Shown here in pieces: positions 1 to 8,681 of a stretch of DNA of 64,000 bases (positions are counted from its first letter, which is position 1; the number at the start of each line of letters is the position of its first letter). The stretch is from Cupriavidus sp. YR651 (lineage in GTDB: Bacteria > Pseudomonadota > Gammaproteobacteria > Burkholderiales > Burkholderiaceae), in assembly GCF_900101625.1 (NCBI RefSeq), contig NZ_FMYZ01000003.1, positions 62,001-126,000 of the forward strand, read 5' to 3'. Made by a program: the position numbers and the translations under genes. The notes beneath the pieces are model-generated. The model was given only the letters and a program-made list of their open reading frames with translations. It was not told the DNA's origin and searched no databases.

Positions 1-2
1 GT

Positions 3-3000
3 GAAGCTGAAGAGGCAGCGAAGATTTTGGATGTCTCCCTTCCCAGCGTGGCCCCGCGGATAGTATTGTCGCCACACGCGTCTGAGCGCTTCGACTACAC
101 GCGGGCATATGCTTTGAGAGCAGCGTTGCGCGGTGAAAGCGTCACGCTAAAGGATGTTGCCCCGGAAGAACTACGAAAAGAAATCGAGAAGCAGAAGTCG
201 CATGGAGCAAGCGGTGAGCTGCGGGAGTTTGAAGCTAGCATCGGAGCGGTGTTACCGTGGGCGAACGTTTGGGCAGCAGTGGTGTGTGGTCGACTGCAAG
301 CGCATCAGATAGCCTCAGCAATCGCCGAAGCGCGCAACGCCTCGCACAGGGCGGAGAGCGCAACATATCGAGAACGGTCTCTGATTGCTGACGAGGTTGC
401 TAGCCTTTGGATTGATGTTTTGATGGAAAGTGGTACCGCGACAACGGACACTGTACGCGAGCTTGTAGCATGGTCGCACAATCTCAATCGCCCGCTATAT
501 ACCCCCACGCTGAATCGGCTTGCAAGGCTTTGCGCGAAGACCGATGGCATTGAAGAATTTGCCTTCGAATTTGCGCAGACGTCAATTGATTTAGTGCGCA
601 GGGACCGGTCGGACGCGGGAAGCGAGGCGGACGGGTACGTGAGCGTTGCGCGGTCTTTGCTAGCGTTGAGCCATGCAGATGCTGCCTTGTACTTTGACAA
701 GGCAATAGAAGTGGCAAACAAAATCGGCGAAGAGAACGTTGCTCGGTGGCACGCGATTCTCGCGCTTGCCGAGCATGCTGCCCAGACGGAGAAGGCGTCT
801 CCGGAGATGACCTACCGTTTCGCACGATGCGCCGAACTGACGTGGCGTTATGTCCTCAGAGATAAGCATTTTCCCTGGGAGGCCACGGTGGAAGTGCTGA
901 CGAAGCTCGACCCGCAATCGTCATTCGCGATTATAAGTCGATGGCGGGACCGAGCATTCGGCAACCCCGCTCGCGTTTTGGCTGTGGCTGTAGAGTCCCT
1001 GGCAGCAAGCGGAAGACTGTTACCGGGAGATGCGCTTGCCATGATTCCTTTCGACGCGAGTTGGGACGAGGATGCACTCTTAGCATCGGCCCTGCCTCGG
1101 TTCGGAAGCGATGCGGAACGTATTGCCGGATTGAGTCTTGTTTATAGGTACCTCTGTCTGGGTTCCCACGGTGCGTCCAAATGGCAACGTGTTAGGGATA
1201 CCGCGGCTACTGTCGGAGTGTCATTGCCGGGGATTGAGCAGCGGATTGCTGAAGCCACCGCTCGTGAAACGTCGAAACAGAACCGCGTTCCTGGCCCAGC
1301 AGTGCCGGGTTCATCGGAAGAGGTATCCGGACATGACTGGGAGGCTGTTTTCGCTGGACTTGATGTGGCGTCTGCCGCGGAGCTTACGGTCGCGTACCAA
1401 CGATTCCGCGAGGGTGAACCACCATTTCGGTCGACTGAGTTCTTTCGCGCGGCTTTCGCGCGAGTGAAGTTTGGCCGGGAGGTTGAATTTGTTCAGGCGG
1501 TGGAACGATGCGACTGGTTTGACCTGTTTGAGCTTCGTGACTTCCTTTCAGAATGGCCATCGCGATGGATACCGCGAGAGGTTATTCGCGCGGCGCTCGC
1601 GTCAATGGTTGCGAGGATGTGCAAAAAGTTCTGTTTGCGAATCGAGCGAAATCGCTACTACGAGGTCATGCCATTTCAGTTAGCCAGCGAACGTTCCGGG
1701 CTAGGTATCCAGGAGATGGTGGATGCCGTATTTCAGGGGCTTGCTGAACTGCCGGACGCTCTCGAAGGTGACCGGCTATTCAGCCTCGTCGCTCTGTTGG
1801 CACCGAAGATGACGGGGCCCGAGTCTGTTGCTGTCCTATCATATGCAATAGCGTTTCTGGAGATTCATCTTGAGTCGGAGGATGGTGATGGGGCATGGTC
1901 ATATGATTTGGAAGCCCCTGACGATATCCATAAGGCCGTGGCCGGGTACATTTGGGCGGGACTCGCATCGCCGGTGGCAGAAGTGCGCTGGCAAAGTGCT
2001 CACGTCGTAGTGGCGCTTTGTACCTTAGGGGCTGACAAGACGCTGGCGGCAGTAGTTGACTACGCGAATGGCGCACCCGCGCGAGCTTTTCACGATGGGA
2101 AATTGCTGTTTTACAGTCTACATGCGCGTCAATGGTTGTTGATTGGACTGGCGCGTGCTTCGTTAGAGTACGGAAAAAGCGTGGCTTCCCATGCGGATTT
2201 CGTTCTCTCGTTGGCTGACCCGTCGCAGTCCCATGTTTTTATGCGGGGTATTGCGGCGCGCACAGCTCTTGCTCTAGATGAGCAACATCTCATTGTGTTA
2301 TCGGAGCAACGCAGAGATGAGCTTCGGAACATCAATGTATCGAAGCTTCCAGAAGTTGAGGGTGACGCCTTCGCCGCCAAGAGCGCTCGACGTGAGGTGG
2401 CTTCCCTGTCCGAACCAGTTGTAAGTCGAGACAACGAGTTCTTCTTCGGTATTGATTTCGGGCCGTACTGGCTGGCAGCCCTGGGTAGATGCTTTGGGAT
2501 GACGCAAGGCGATGTCGAAGAGGAGGTCCTGACAGCAATTCGAAAAGACGTCGGATACAGCGGTCCCAGTCGTTGGGACGCCGATGAACGGACCAAGAAA
2601 AAGATATATCAGCATGACGAGACCCACCACAGTCATGGGGCCTACCCCAAGGTAGACGACCAGACGTTCTATTTTTCGTATCATGCAATGATGATTGCGG
2701 CTGGGGTACTCCTGGCTTCGAGGCCTCTTGTCATCGATGAATGGGAAAGGTCGCGGTTCGTGGAATGGCTGTCCGGACATGGTTTGTCTCGCTGCGATGG
2801 ACGATGGCTTGCGGACCGCCGCGACCCGGAACCGAGAAGTTTGTTGACTACCCGAGTCTCTCCCGATTGGGAAACATGGCGAAACAGCGTTTCTGCAGAC
2901 GAGTTCACCGACGCACTGGCTGCGAATCCTGGGTATATAACCGTCTGGGGTTCCTGGTCTGACGAAGAAGGAAACATGCGGCAGACTACGCTTGTATACT

Positions 3001-3560
3001 CGGCGTTAGTTTGCAGCAGTCGCTCTTCTTCGCTTCTTCGAGCCTTGCAGTCAATAGATGACCCCCATGACTTCCGCATTCCGTCAGCGGGCGACGAGCG
3101 CGCAGAGATTGATGCTGGAGCATTTCAACTGCGGGGCTGGATAAAGGACGACCACAACGATAGCGGCCTCGATGAATCCGACTTCTGGGCGGGCACGACA
3201 CGGTTTCCGGCGCCCGAGCCGGCGGCGTTTGTCGTTGAGAAGTTTGGACTTCGCACTGACTCGGACAGACGCCACTGGCATGTGCCGGAAGCCGTCGTAG
3301 CGGCATTCCGTTCTCAAGTTTGGGGCATGAGAGCGGAACGACGTAGCTCTGAGCCGCCCAGTGGGCGAAAGCTGGAAGTGTCCAGCGAGTTCATTTCTGA
3401 GCTATTGACCGCTGTGGACATGGATTTGATTATCGAGGTACAGGTGGAGAAAACGAATCCTTCGAGATTCCGAAACGGGGATAGCGATGAGCCAGCAAGA
3501 ATCCCTTCAAGCAGTCGAATCTTTGTCGTCAAAGCCGATGGAACAATCGATACGCTATGA
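3..3560 (+). CDS. C-terminal part of a very large helical-repeat protein (possible STAND/Avs-like defence protein), cut by window edge
   Basis: The reading frame is open from the first base, so the true start and any N-terminal domain lie to the left. About 1185 residues are visible. They are mostly helical and Ala/Leu/Glu-rich, as in TPR or other alpha-solenoid sensors. A Trp- and Tyr-rich beta-containing part follows (about residues 850-1120), then a tail with LIIEVQVEK and SRIFVVKADGTIDTL. I recall similar tails in large bacterial STAND-type NTPases, but no nucleotide-binding motif is visible here, so the family is inference. The stop lies 74 nt inside the next gene, which implies coupled translation. 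GC is lower than in the chromosomal half, as expected for island cargo. An internal start is possible but no strong ribosome binding site was seen near the left edge. Confidence 0.75.
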   Translation, partial: EAEEAAKILDVSLPSVAPRIVLSPHASERFDYTRAYALRAALRGESVTLKDVAPEELRKEIEKQKSHGASGELREFEASIGAVLPWANVWAAVVCGRLQAHQIASAIAEARNASHRAESATYRERSLIADEVASLWIDVLMESGTATTDTVRELVAWSHNLNRPLYTPTLNRLARLCAKTDGIEEFAFEFAQTSIDLVRRDRSDAGSEADGYVSVARSLLALSHADAALYFDKAIEVANKIGEENVARWHAILALAEHAAQTEKASPEMTYRFARCAELTWRYVLRDKHFPWEATVEVLTKLDPQSSFAIISRWRDRAFGNPARVLAVAVESLAASGRLLPGDALAMIPFDASWDEDALLASALPRFGSDAERIAGLSLVYRYLCLGSHGASKWQRVRDTAATVGVSLPGIEQRIAEATARETSKQNRVPGPAVPGSSEEVSGHDWEAVFAGLDVASAAELTVAYQRFREGEPPFRSTEFFRAAFARVKFGREVEFVQAVERCDWFDLFELRDFLSEWPSRWIPREVIRAALASMVARMCKKFCLRIERNRYYEVMPFQLASERSGLGIQEMVDAVFQGLAELPDALEGDRLFSLVALLAPKMTGPESVAVLSYAIAFLEIHLESEDGDGAWSYDLEAPDDIHKAVAGYIWAGLASPVAEVRWQSAHVVVALCTLGADKTLAAVVDYANGAPARAFHDGKLLFYSLHARQWLLIGLARASLEYGKSVASHADFVLSLADPSQSHVFMRGIAARTALALDEQHLIVLSEQRRDELRNINVSKLPEVEGDAFAAKSARREVASLSEPVVSRDNEFFFGIDFGPYWLAALGRCFGMTQGDVEEEVLTAIRKDVGYSGPSRWDADERTKKKIYQHDETHHSHGAYPKVDDQTFYFSYHAMMIAAGVLLASRPLVIDEWERSRFVEWLSGHGLSRCDGRWLADRRDPEPRSLLTTRVSPDWETWRNSVSADEFTDALAANPGYITVWGSWSDEEGNMRQTTLVYSALVCSSRSSSLLRALQSIDDPHDFRIPSAGDERAEIDAGAFQLRGWIKDDHNDSGLDESDFWAGTTRFPAPEPAAFVVEKFGLRTDSDRRHWHVPEAVVAAFRSQVWGMRAERRSSEPPSGRKLEVSSEFISELLTAVDMDLIIEVQVEKTNPSRFRNGDSDEPARIPSSSRIFVVKADGTIDTL

Positions 3561-4242
3561 AGCACTCACCGCGCTGGGTAAGCGGCTTGTAAAGGAGCTT
3601 GACCTCAGCGGAGACGTCGATACGCTTGGCAGATGGATGGCGCACTATGTTGCAGAACTCCTTCATGAAGCTGAGCAGGCATCTGGCGAAGACCGATTAG
3701 AGAAGCGGAGCGCGGTTCGCGATGCTATTCTGGCGCTATGGGCGCATCGAGCTGAGTTGCCATCCGGTGTCAGGCCATTCGCGGATTTCGAGCCAATTCT
3801 TAGAGTCTTGGAGCAACTTGCGCCGGACACGCCATCATTGCGTTTCGTGCCACGTCCTCATCTTCCGAAGGATGCCACCCAGGAATCGATGGAGACACAA
3901 CAATGGCTCGACATGGCTCAATCACTAGACCAGGCGGCAAAGCTGCTTATCACATATTGCCTGGCGTCTGCAGCGAAGGCATCTGTAGACCCGGCACAGG
4001 AATGGGCGAAGCTTGCTGCAGAAGCTGGAGAGGAGGACGTGCTTGAGGTGCGGCTGGCTCGATTTCTAAGGTGGGAGCGCGACCTGATGCATGGCGATGA
4101 TTCGGAATCGCCCGAGCAAAGGGCGTTAGCTGAGCGCCGCGACAAACTTGACGCCTTTATTTCACTAGCTACCAAGGTTCGAGCTGAAATTGAAGAGCGT
4201 TTGAAAACGTCTCCCAAGGCTAGTTTGCCCGGTGAGATATGA
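3487..4242 (+). CDS. Hypothetical helical protein, partner of the large upstream gene
   Basis: A 251-residue soluble protein with no signal peptide or membrane segment, predicted mostly helical and rich in Ala, Glu and Leu. I do not recognise the family. The ATG is preceded by a good GGGGA ribosome binding site about 7 nt upstream, while still inside the last 74 nt of the preceding gene, so the two are almost certainly co-translated. A start at residue 18 would remove most of the overlap but has a weaker binding site. The tight coupling suggests that it works with the large protein, for example as effector or accessory subunit; that is inference from position only. Confidence 0.8.
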   Translation: MSQQESLQAVESLSSKPMEQSIRYEALTALGKRLVKELDLSGDVDTLGRWMAHYVAELLHEAEQASGEDRLEKRSAVRDAILALWAHRAELPSGVRPFADFEPILRVLEQLAPDTPSLRFVPRPHLPKDATQESMETQQWLDMAQSLDQAAKLLITYCLASAAKASVDPAQEWAKLAAEAGEEDVLEVRLARFLRWERDLMHGDDSESPEQRALAERRDKLDAFISLATKVRAEIEERLKTSPKASLPGEI

Positions 4243-4454
4243 GCAGTAGGCAGCCAGGAGAGGCGTCCTGCACCGCTAGCCGGAAAACGGCCACGTAGTG
4301 AGCCGAAAATGCCTTTGTGCTCACAGAACGGCCAGGGCATCCCTCTCCTGAGAATGTCACTTAGAGCTAAACTTTGAAGGGGACACTCTGCCTTCCAGAG
4401 CGGCGGTCCTGCTGGGGTCAATCGCAGCACCTTGTCATCCGGTCGGTTATCCGA

Positions 4455-4733
4455 ATGCAACTTTCCCTTCTTCAAAATTCCGAAATGCACGCGTTGCGTG
4501 AACGTGAGGAAGCTATTCTGTGGATAAGAACGCAAATGGCTCGTTTCGGTGTCCATCTCGAAAACCTGCAAGAAGCGGGTTGTTTCCGACCTCTGCTAGA
4601 CAATCAGTCGTCTGCCGCCGCCATTCTCTATCGGGATGCTCAAGGCCAAACTTGGGATGGGCGCGGCGACCTTCCTAGTTGGCTACAGCGCGCTGTGAAT
4701 GCAGGGCAGTCCATTGAGCATTTTCGGATATGA
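4455..4733 (+). CDS. H-NS-family C-terminal domain protein (divergent, small)
   Basis: About 92 residues. The C-terminal part reads YRDAQGQTWDGRGDLPSWLQ, which matches the H-NS DNA-binding motif (Tyr-Arg-Asp, then Thr-Trp-x-Gly-Arg-Gly, then Pro-x-Trp-Leu). The N-terminal part (HALREREEAILWIRTQMARF) could form a short oligomerisation helix. The start is uncertain: ATG at 4455, ATG at 4485 and TTG at 4374 are all in frame and none has a strong ribosome binding site. The basic linker usual before the motif is missing, so DNA binding may be weak; it could modify the neighbouring H-NS protein by hetero-oligomerisation. The family call rests on the motif. Confidence 0.65.
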   Translation: MQLSLLQNSEMHALREREEAILWIRTQMARFGVHLENLQEAGCFRPLLDNQSSAAAILYRDAQGQTWDGRGDLPSWLQRAVNAGQSIEHFRI

Positions 4734-4906
4734 GCTAGCTAGGCGCGAACTCGATAGTCTCGCGCACGGACATTCTCATAGCGCAGTTGCCGCAGTATTT
4801 TTTGGCTTAAGCGTTTGCAGTAATGAACTGAAACAGGCCGAGATTGTTCTAACCTAGCCAGGTTGAGTTAGAGTTGACAACCCAGCAACTTCGTAAGGAC
4901 GAAGAC

Positions 4907-5218
4907 ATGGCAACATACAAGCAACTCATCGCGCAAAAAGAAGCGTTAGAAGCAAAGCTGGAAGAGGTCAGGGCGACCGAGGTGGCAGCCATTATTGCCC
5001 AAATCCAAGGTTTGATGACCGAATATGGTCTGACGGTGGACGACATCGCCCCGAAACGCCGGCGTGGCCGCCCCGCTGGTAGCAAGGCAAACGGCGAAAA
5101 ACAACCGCTTCCCCCCAAATACCGCGACCCGAAATCCGGAAAAACGTGGTCGGGGCGTGGACGAGCACCTGCCTGGATTGGAAAGAACCCAAGCCGCTTC
5201 CTAATCGCGGAAGAGTAG
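4907..5218 (+). CDS. H-NS-like nucleoid protein
   Basis: 103 residues, the usual size for beta-proteobacterial H-NS-like proteins. A charged coiled-coil N-terminus (YKQLIAQKEALEAKLEEVRA) is followed by a basic AT-hook-like linker (PKRRRGRPAGSK). The C-terminal DNA-binding motif is YRDPKSGKTWSGRGRAPAWI. The ATG is chosen over an in-frame TTG at 4874 because AAGGAC sits about 8 nt upstream and MATYKQL is a typical start for the family. Known role: binding AT-rich DNA and silencing acquired genes. On this island it may repress cargo or limit the fitness cost of the element. It is the second H-NS motif gene within 800 bases. Confidence 0.93.
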   Translation: MATYKQLIAQKEALEAKLEEVRATEVAAIIAQIQGLMTEYGLTVDDIAPKRRRGRPAGSKANGEKQPLPPKYRDPKSGKTWSGRGRAPAWIGKNPSRFLIAEE

Positions 5219-5331
5219 GCGAACACACTCGGGCGATGGACCCCAGAAGCGCAAAGGGGAGGCAAGCCTCAATCACTCCTCCCCTGGCTGCCCAACCGCG
5301 AAGCGGTTACGTCTCCCTGGGAAACGTGCAA

Positions 5332-5600
5332 AAGGATATCCTCAATCGAGCATATCCTGAGGTTATTCCGAAGCATATCCTCAATCGAGGAGAGTACTGG
5401 AATAACCAGATACATATCCTCACGTAAGCATATCCACAAATCGAGGATATCCTCACAAGAGATTCTCCCTAGGGAGGATATGCTTACTAGGGGAAATCTT
5501 TAGTGAGGATATCCTCCCTAGGATATCCTCACAAGAGATTCTCCCTAGGGAGGATATGCTTACTAGGGGAAATCTTTAGTGAGGATATCCTCCCTTTGAT
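5332..5600. repeat. Cluster of GAGGATAT / ATATCCTC motifs, several forming the 12-bp palindrome GAGGATATCCTC
   Basis: About a dozen copies of ATATCCT or its complement occur in 270 bases. They include perfect GAGGATATCCTC palindromes and half-site variants such as GAGGATATGCTTAC and GCATATCCTCAATCGAGG. The density and symmetry suggest a protein-binding array. Function is unknown. Confidence 0.8.
5444..5595. repeat. Two exact tandem copies of a 76-bp unit
   Basis: Bases 5444-5519 and 5520-5595 are identical by inspection. Each unit starts with AGGATATCCTCACAAGAG, contains CTCCCTAGGGAG (a second palindrome) and ends with GAGGATATCCTCCCT. Confidence 0.93.
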
Positions 5601-6046
5601 ATGCTAGGGATAGCCGAAGGCCCCCCATGCAGCGGCATCAGGACCCCTTCAGCCATCCAGGGAAGGATGGTTCCGACAGTCATTCGAGTCACGCGCTATC
5701 TTCGTCCGCGTGCTGGTCGTCTCAACTCTTCCCCCACAGAGACCAGTCTCCCCCCATCGCTGCCGTACCAAGCCGACCAATGAGGCGGTCATCCCAAGAA
5801 CCCCCTCTCTTGGAGAGGCTGGATACACCCCGGGGCGCCAGTGTGGTCGGCCGACGGATGACATAGGGTATAGATGCGCGGACTAGATGAATCCCATCTT
5901 TTCTAGATGCTTTCGTTATGAATTTGTCGGGGTAATCCGCGATTTGGTTATAAGAAGCCGTGCGTCGCCGGAACGCCGAGTCTGCAACCCAGAACTACAG
6001 GGTGGGAGCGGATGTCTGCGGGGGCGCCGCCGGACGTTGCCCGCCA

Positions 6047-6286
6047 TTAAGACTCCAGACAAGAACGGTCCCTGACCGGTTGATGTTCCCGAGCGCCATC
6101 ATCCGGCGCCCATGGTTGCCCGATACATGCGGGGACAACACGCTCCGTGTCTCGCACATCTTCCATGCCCTCAATCGGTAAGGGCGCAGCCAATAGGTAG
6201 ACGGCTCGCAGGACAACAGCCGCCACCACAATAAGAACAGCTACTCCAATCGCCTGGAAGAGGAATCTAATCGCGGGGTGGTGCAT
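6047..6286 (-). CDS. Possible small single-span membrane protein
   Basis: A 79-residue frame starting MHHPAIRF, with one clear hydrophobic segment (FLFQAIGVAVLIVVAAVVLR, about residues 8-27) followed by a polar C-terminus. No family is recognised and the ribosome binding site is weak. The membrane segment is the only evidence of coding. It faces away from the next plus-strand gene. Confidence 0.35.
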   Translation of the reverse strand: MHHPAIRFLFQAIGVAVLIVVAAVVLRAVYLLAAPLPIEGMEDVRDTERVVPACIGQPWAPDDGAREHQPVRDRSCLES

Positions 6287-6515
6287 GCGGTCGTACTCAG
6301 TGTTTATGGGCTCAAGAGGCGAAGTCCCAGCAAACGCAAGGCAAGGCCAAAGGCAAGCGATGGATAGACCGGGCGGCCGTGGTTTCAAGTTTAGCGGAAG
6401 GTGTCCGATATTGCACATACGGCGCAATGCGTCCGTACTGTCGAACAAACGGGTTGCCCCCCCGCGAACGGGGCATCCCGGCATGCAATCGGAGGCCGGT
6501 TTGAGCTCGCTTGGT

Positions 6516-7451
6516 ATGAACATTCACGGGGACGTGCGCAGCGCGTCCGAATTCAAGCAGATTGTCGATGATGGGGGCCGCCCATATGGCCCATACAGAT
6601 GTCCATTCTGCGAGGTACGGTACGAAGAGAGATGCATCGTCACAGATTGTGTGAGGGCACCGCACTTCAAGCTCCCGAAAAATACATCTCACCGCGGGTC
6701 GTGCAACGGGGAAGCAGGCGAGGTGGTTCCATCTGGCAAAACCGAACCTTCGATTGAACCGAAGCGGACTGTGGTGGGGGAAATCGAGCTTCCGGAGGCC
6801 CTGGTGAACCGGCGAAAGGCGACAAAGGTGCGCGGACCTGAAGATGATGGGTCTGGTCCGCCGCCAGATGATGCGGAAGTCGCCCGACGTAGGAGAATCG
6901 TTGCCTCTGATAGGACGATATCAAGCCGCTACACCACCTCTCAGCTTCAGGCGATTATTTCCGCGTACAAGAAACTGAAGTCTCACGCGTATGAGGTTGC
7001 GATTGCAGCCGGGCTAACAAAAGGCACAAAGCAATACAACGAGAGTTTCGGCAAGACGCTCGACGCACGTCCTTTGGACTTGTACGGGCAGAAGCTCACC
7101 TATGGCAACGCGTTTCAGGGTAGCAAGCTTATTCCGAACAGAAAGGAACGCGTCTACAACGGTTCTGGGCTGGTGCGGGCCAACGGCGACCATTTCATTG
7201 TGGAAGACGAGGATTCCTGGCCGAAGTCGAAGACGGAGCACGTACACTTCAGTTTGAAGATTGCCAGGCTTCTAGTGCCAGACGCGCCGACGAGTCATCA
7301 GCGAGCATTGGAAGAGCTGGAGCGGCATGCTGCGGCGGGACGAAGCATGAGATGGCACGCATATGGCCTGGCAGTACTTCGAGATGAGAGGTTCGAACTT
7401 CTCATTGATTCCTTCGACCACATCTGCTGGACCGGCATCTACAAGCGGTGA
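6516..7451 (+). CDS. Hypothetical protein with N-terminal Cys cluster
   Basis: 311 residues from the chosen ATG; the frame is open further upstream to 6285, but that part is Arg/Pro-rich and looks non-coding. Near the N-terminus (about residues 28-65) Cys and His residues lie in CPFCEVRYEERC, DCVRAPHF and HRGSCNG, suggesting a metal-binding site. The middle part (about residues 150-190) is charged and probably disordered. The C-terminal half is a folded domain ending in FDHICWTGIYKR. Function is unrecognised. The 3' end overlaps by 13 nt the end of the convergent gene at 7439. Confidence 0.7.
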   Translation: MNIHGDVRSASEFKQIVDDGGRPYGPYRCPFCEVRYEERCIVTDCVRAPHFKLPKNTSHRGSCNGEAGEVVPSGKTEPSIEPKRTVVGEIELPEALVNRRKATKVRGPEDDGSGPPPDDAEVARRRRIVASDRTISSRYTTSQLQAIISAYKKLKSHAYEVAIAAGLTKGTKQYNESFGKTLDARPLDLYGQKLTYGNAFQGSKLIPNRKERVYNGSGLVRANGDHFIVEDEDSWPKSKTEHVHFSLKIARLLVPDAPTSHQRALEELERHAAAGRSMRWHAYGLAVLRDERFELLIDSFDHICWTGIYKR

Positions 7452-7984
7452 CTGCCGGCTCGCGCTTCGTACAGGCCCAATAGCGCAGCAACGTCTCGCT
7501 GGTGCGGCACGACGGGAACAGGGCGATGGGGCCTCAGGTCAAGTATCGCCAGAGGGCCCAGTCCCTCGTCTTGCAGTTCCTGTGCACAGATTGGAGTGAG
7601 AGGGGTGGGCCGCGGGTCCCCCATGTACATCCGGATGAATTCCGAATAGTCACTGTGACACGGAAAGATGCCGGCGGTAAGTTGGCAGCTTTGCTCGGGA
7701 TGCGAAACATACTGCAAGCGCCAGCTATCGTTCGGGGTACGAGCTAGTTCGATAGTAGCGAGTTCGATATCGAGGCCATCCGCTTCGATACCAGCGGTCA
7801 GCACGATTTGAGCTTCATCGAACGGCTCCTCACCCGCAAGCCGGGCAAGGTTGATTGCGCCTTCGCGGGTCAGGGGAAAGCATCCTAACGTGACAAGTCG
7901 AGATGCCGGAATGCGAACCTGAGTGGCTTCCATAGCATAGTGGGGAAGTTGGTCTTCGCCCGTATAGCTCCCGAAACCCGACAT
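7439..7984 (-). CDS. Hypothetical protein, second gene of a small zinc-ribbon operon
   Basis: 181 residues from ATG at 7984, chosen because GAGGTAAG lies just upstream; the frame extends further but without a binding site. No signal peptide or membrane segment. The sequence (for example RIPASRLVTLGCFPLTREGA, then a stretch of alternating acidic and hydrophobic residues) gives no family I can name. It lies 34 nt downstream of the zinc-ribbon gene on the same strand, so the two probably form one transcript. Confidence 0.7.
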   Translation of the reverse strand: MSGFGSYTGEDQLPHYAMEATQVRIPASRLVTLGCFPLTREGAINLARLAGEEPFDEAQIVLTAGIEADGLDIELATIELARTPNDSWRLQYVSHPEQSCQLTAGIFPCHSDYSEFIRMYMGDPRPTPLTPICAQELQDEGLGPLAILDLRPHRPVPVVPHQRDVAALLGLYEARAGSHRL

Positions 7985-8018
7985 GCACTTACCTCGTCCA
8001 GTGCATGCTGTTCGCGAT

Positions 8019-8234
8019 TCAACGCCTTGCCTTTCGGATGACCTCAGTTGACCGAGCGGGAATTCCAGCAATCGTGCCGCAAACATCGCAGACTGCGACC
8101 AAAATGTTCTGCGCGGAACCTTTGTTGTCGGAAAACGGCGCGTTGCGTAGGAAAAAGGTTGTGCTCACAACTTTTTTGCACTTTGGGCAAATTGCTGTGC
8201 TCTTGTCGCCTTCCTGAAAAGCTGCTGTGCTCAT
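8019..8234 (-). CDS. Small zinc-ribbon protein
   Basis: 71 residues. CPKC near residues 16-19 and CDVC near residues 49-52 form a four-cysteine zinc ribbon separated by STTFFLRNAPFSDNKG. The body is conserved-looking and compact, like the N-terminal zinc module of MqsA-type antitoxins, but there is no helix-turn-helix. It is followed after 34 nt by a hypothetical gene on the same strand. It might be an antitoxin or adaptor for that gene; this is inference. Confidence 0.8.
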   Translation of the reverse strand: MSTAAFQEGDKSTAICPKCKKVVSTTFFLRNAPFSDNKGSAQNILVAVCDVCGTIAGIPARSTEVIRKARR

Positions 8235-8306
8235 AGTGTTTTAGCCTTCCACGGTCTATCGGCGTGGTTCGCGAGCCGAGAGCGGTGGTCGCGAACCACT
8301 AGCCCC

Positions 8307-8672
8307 TTATTTGCCCTTGGCTCGGTGCAACTGCCAGGCACCGATTTCCAATAGTACGGCGCAGTCTCCATCGTCATTCCAGACTGCTTCCTTCAGTCCC
8401 CAGAAATAGCGATGAACGGTTTGTCCGTTTGAATTGGTATCCACCACGTTCTCGCCGGGCTTAGTCCATAGCGAGATATACGAACCTTTCTTCACAATTC
8501 CGTCTGGGAACCAATACGTATGACGTACCTTGTTTGAAATTGTTCCGTTCGAGTTGTACGTGCTGTCAGCGAGAACGTAGTGTCCGATGTCGGCGTCTTC
8601 CAGAGCCTGGAGGTAGACGTATTCCTTGTCATAATCTCCATGGCCATGAACGCTGATGATTTTTACCTTCAT
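8307..8672 (-). CDS. Hypothetical beta-rich protein, lamin-tail-like
   Basis: 121 residues starting MKVKIISVHGHG, with AAAAGG about 5 nt before the ATG. The pattern YVYLQALEDADIGHYVLAD, then HTYWFPDGIVKKGSYISLWT, resembles the core of lamin-tail (LTD) domains: a structural beta-sandwich with a conserved Trp/Phe-Pro and a final Trp. It lacks a signal peptide. It follows a possible 67-residue frame with a 9-nt gap. Role unknown; the family assignment is tentative. Confidence 0.7.
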   Translation of the reverse strand: MKVKIISVHGHGDYDKEYVYLQALEDADIGHYVLADSTYNSNGTISNKVRHTYWFPDGIVKKGSYISLWTKPGENVVDTNSNGQTVHRYFWGLKEAVWNDDGDCAVLLEIGAWQLHRAKGK

Positions 8673-8681
8673 ATCGACCTT

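Larger units (their letters stand above)
5219..6046. other. Gene-poor stretch with repeats
   Basis: No convincing coding sequence on either strand. The left part (5330-5600) carries many GAGGATAT/ATATCCTC motifs and a tandem duplication, listed separately. The right part (about 5600-6046) holds only short open frames without ribosome binding sites or recognisable products. I see no RNA gene that I can name. Confidence 0.6.

Noticed and set aside
5332..5600. CRISPR array
   Set aside because: The repeats are palindromic half-sites and one 76-bp duplication without regular spacer length, and no cas gene is present.
5600..6046. Retron or other non-coding RNA system
   Set aside because: No reverse transcriptase or matching structured RNA was found nearby.
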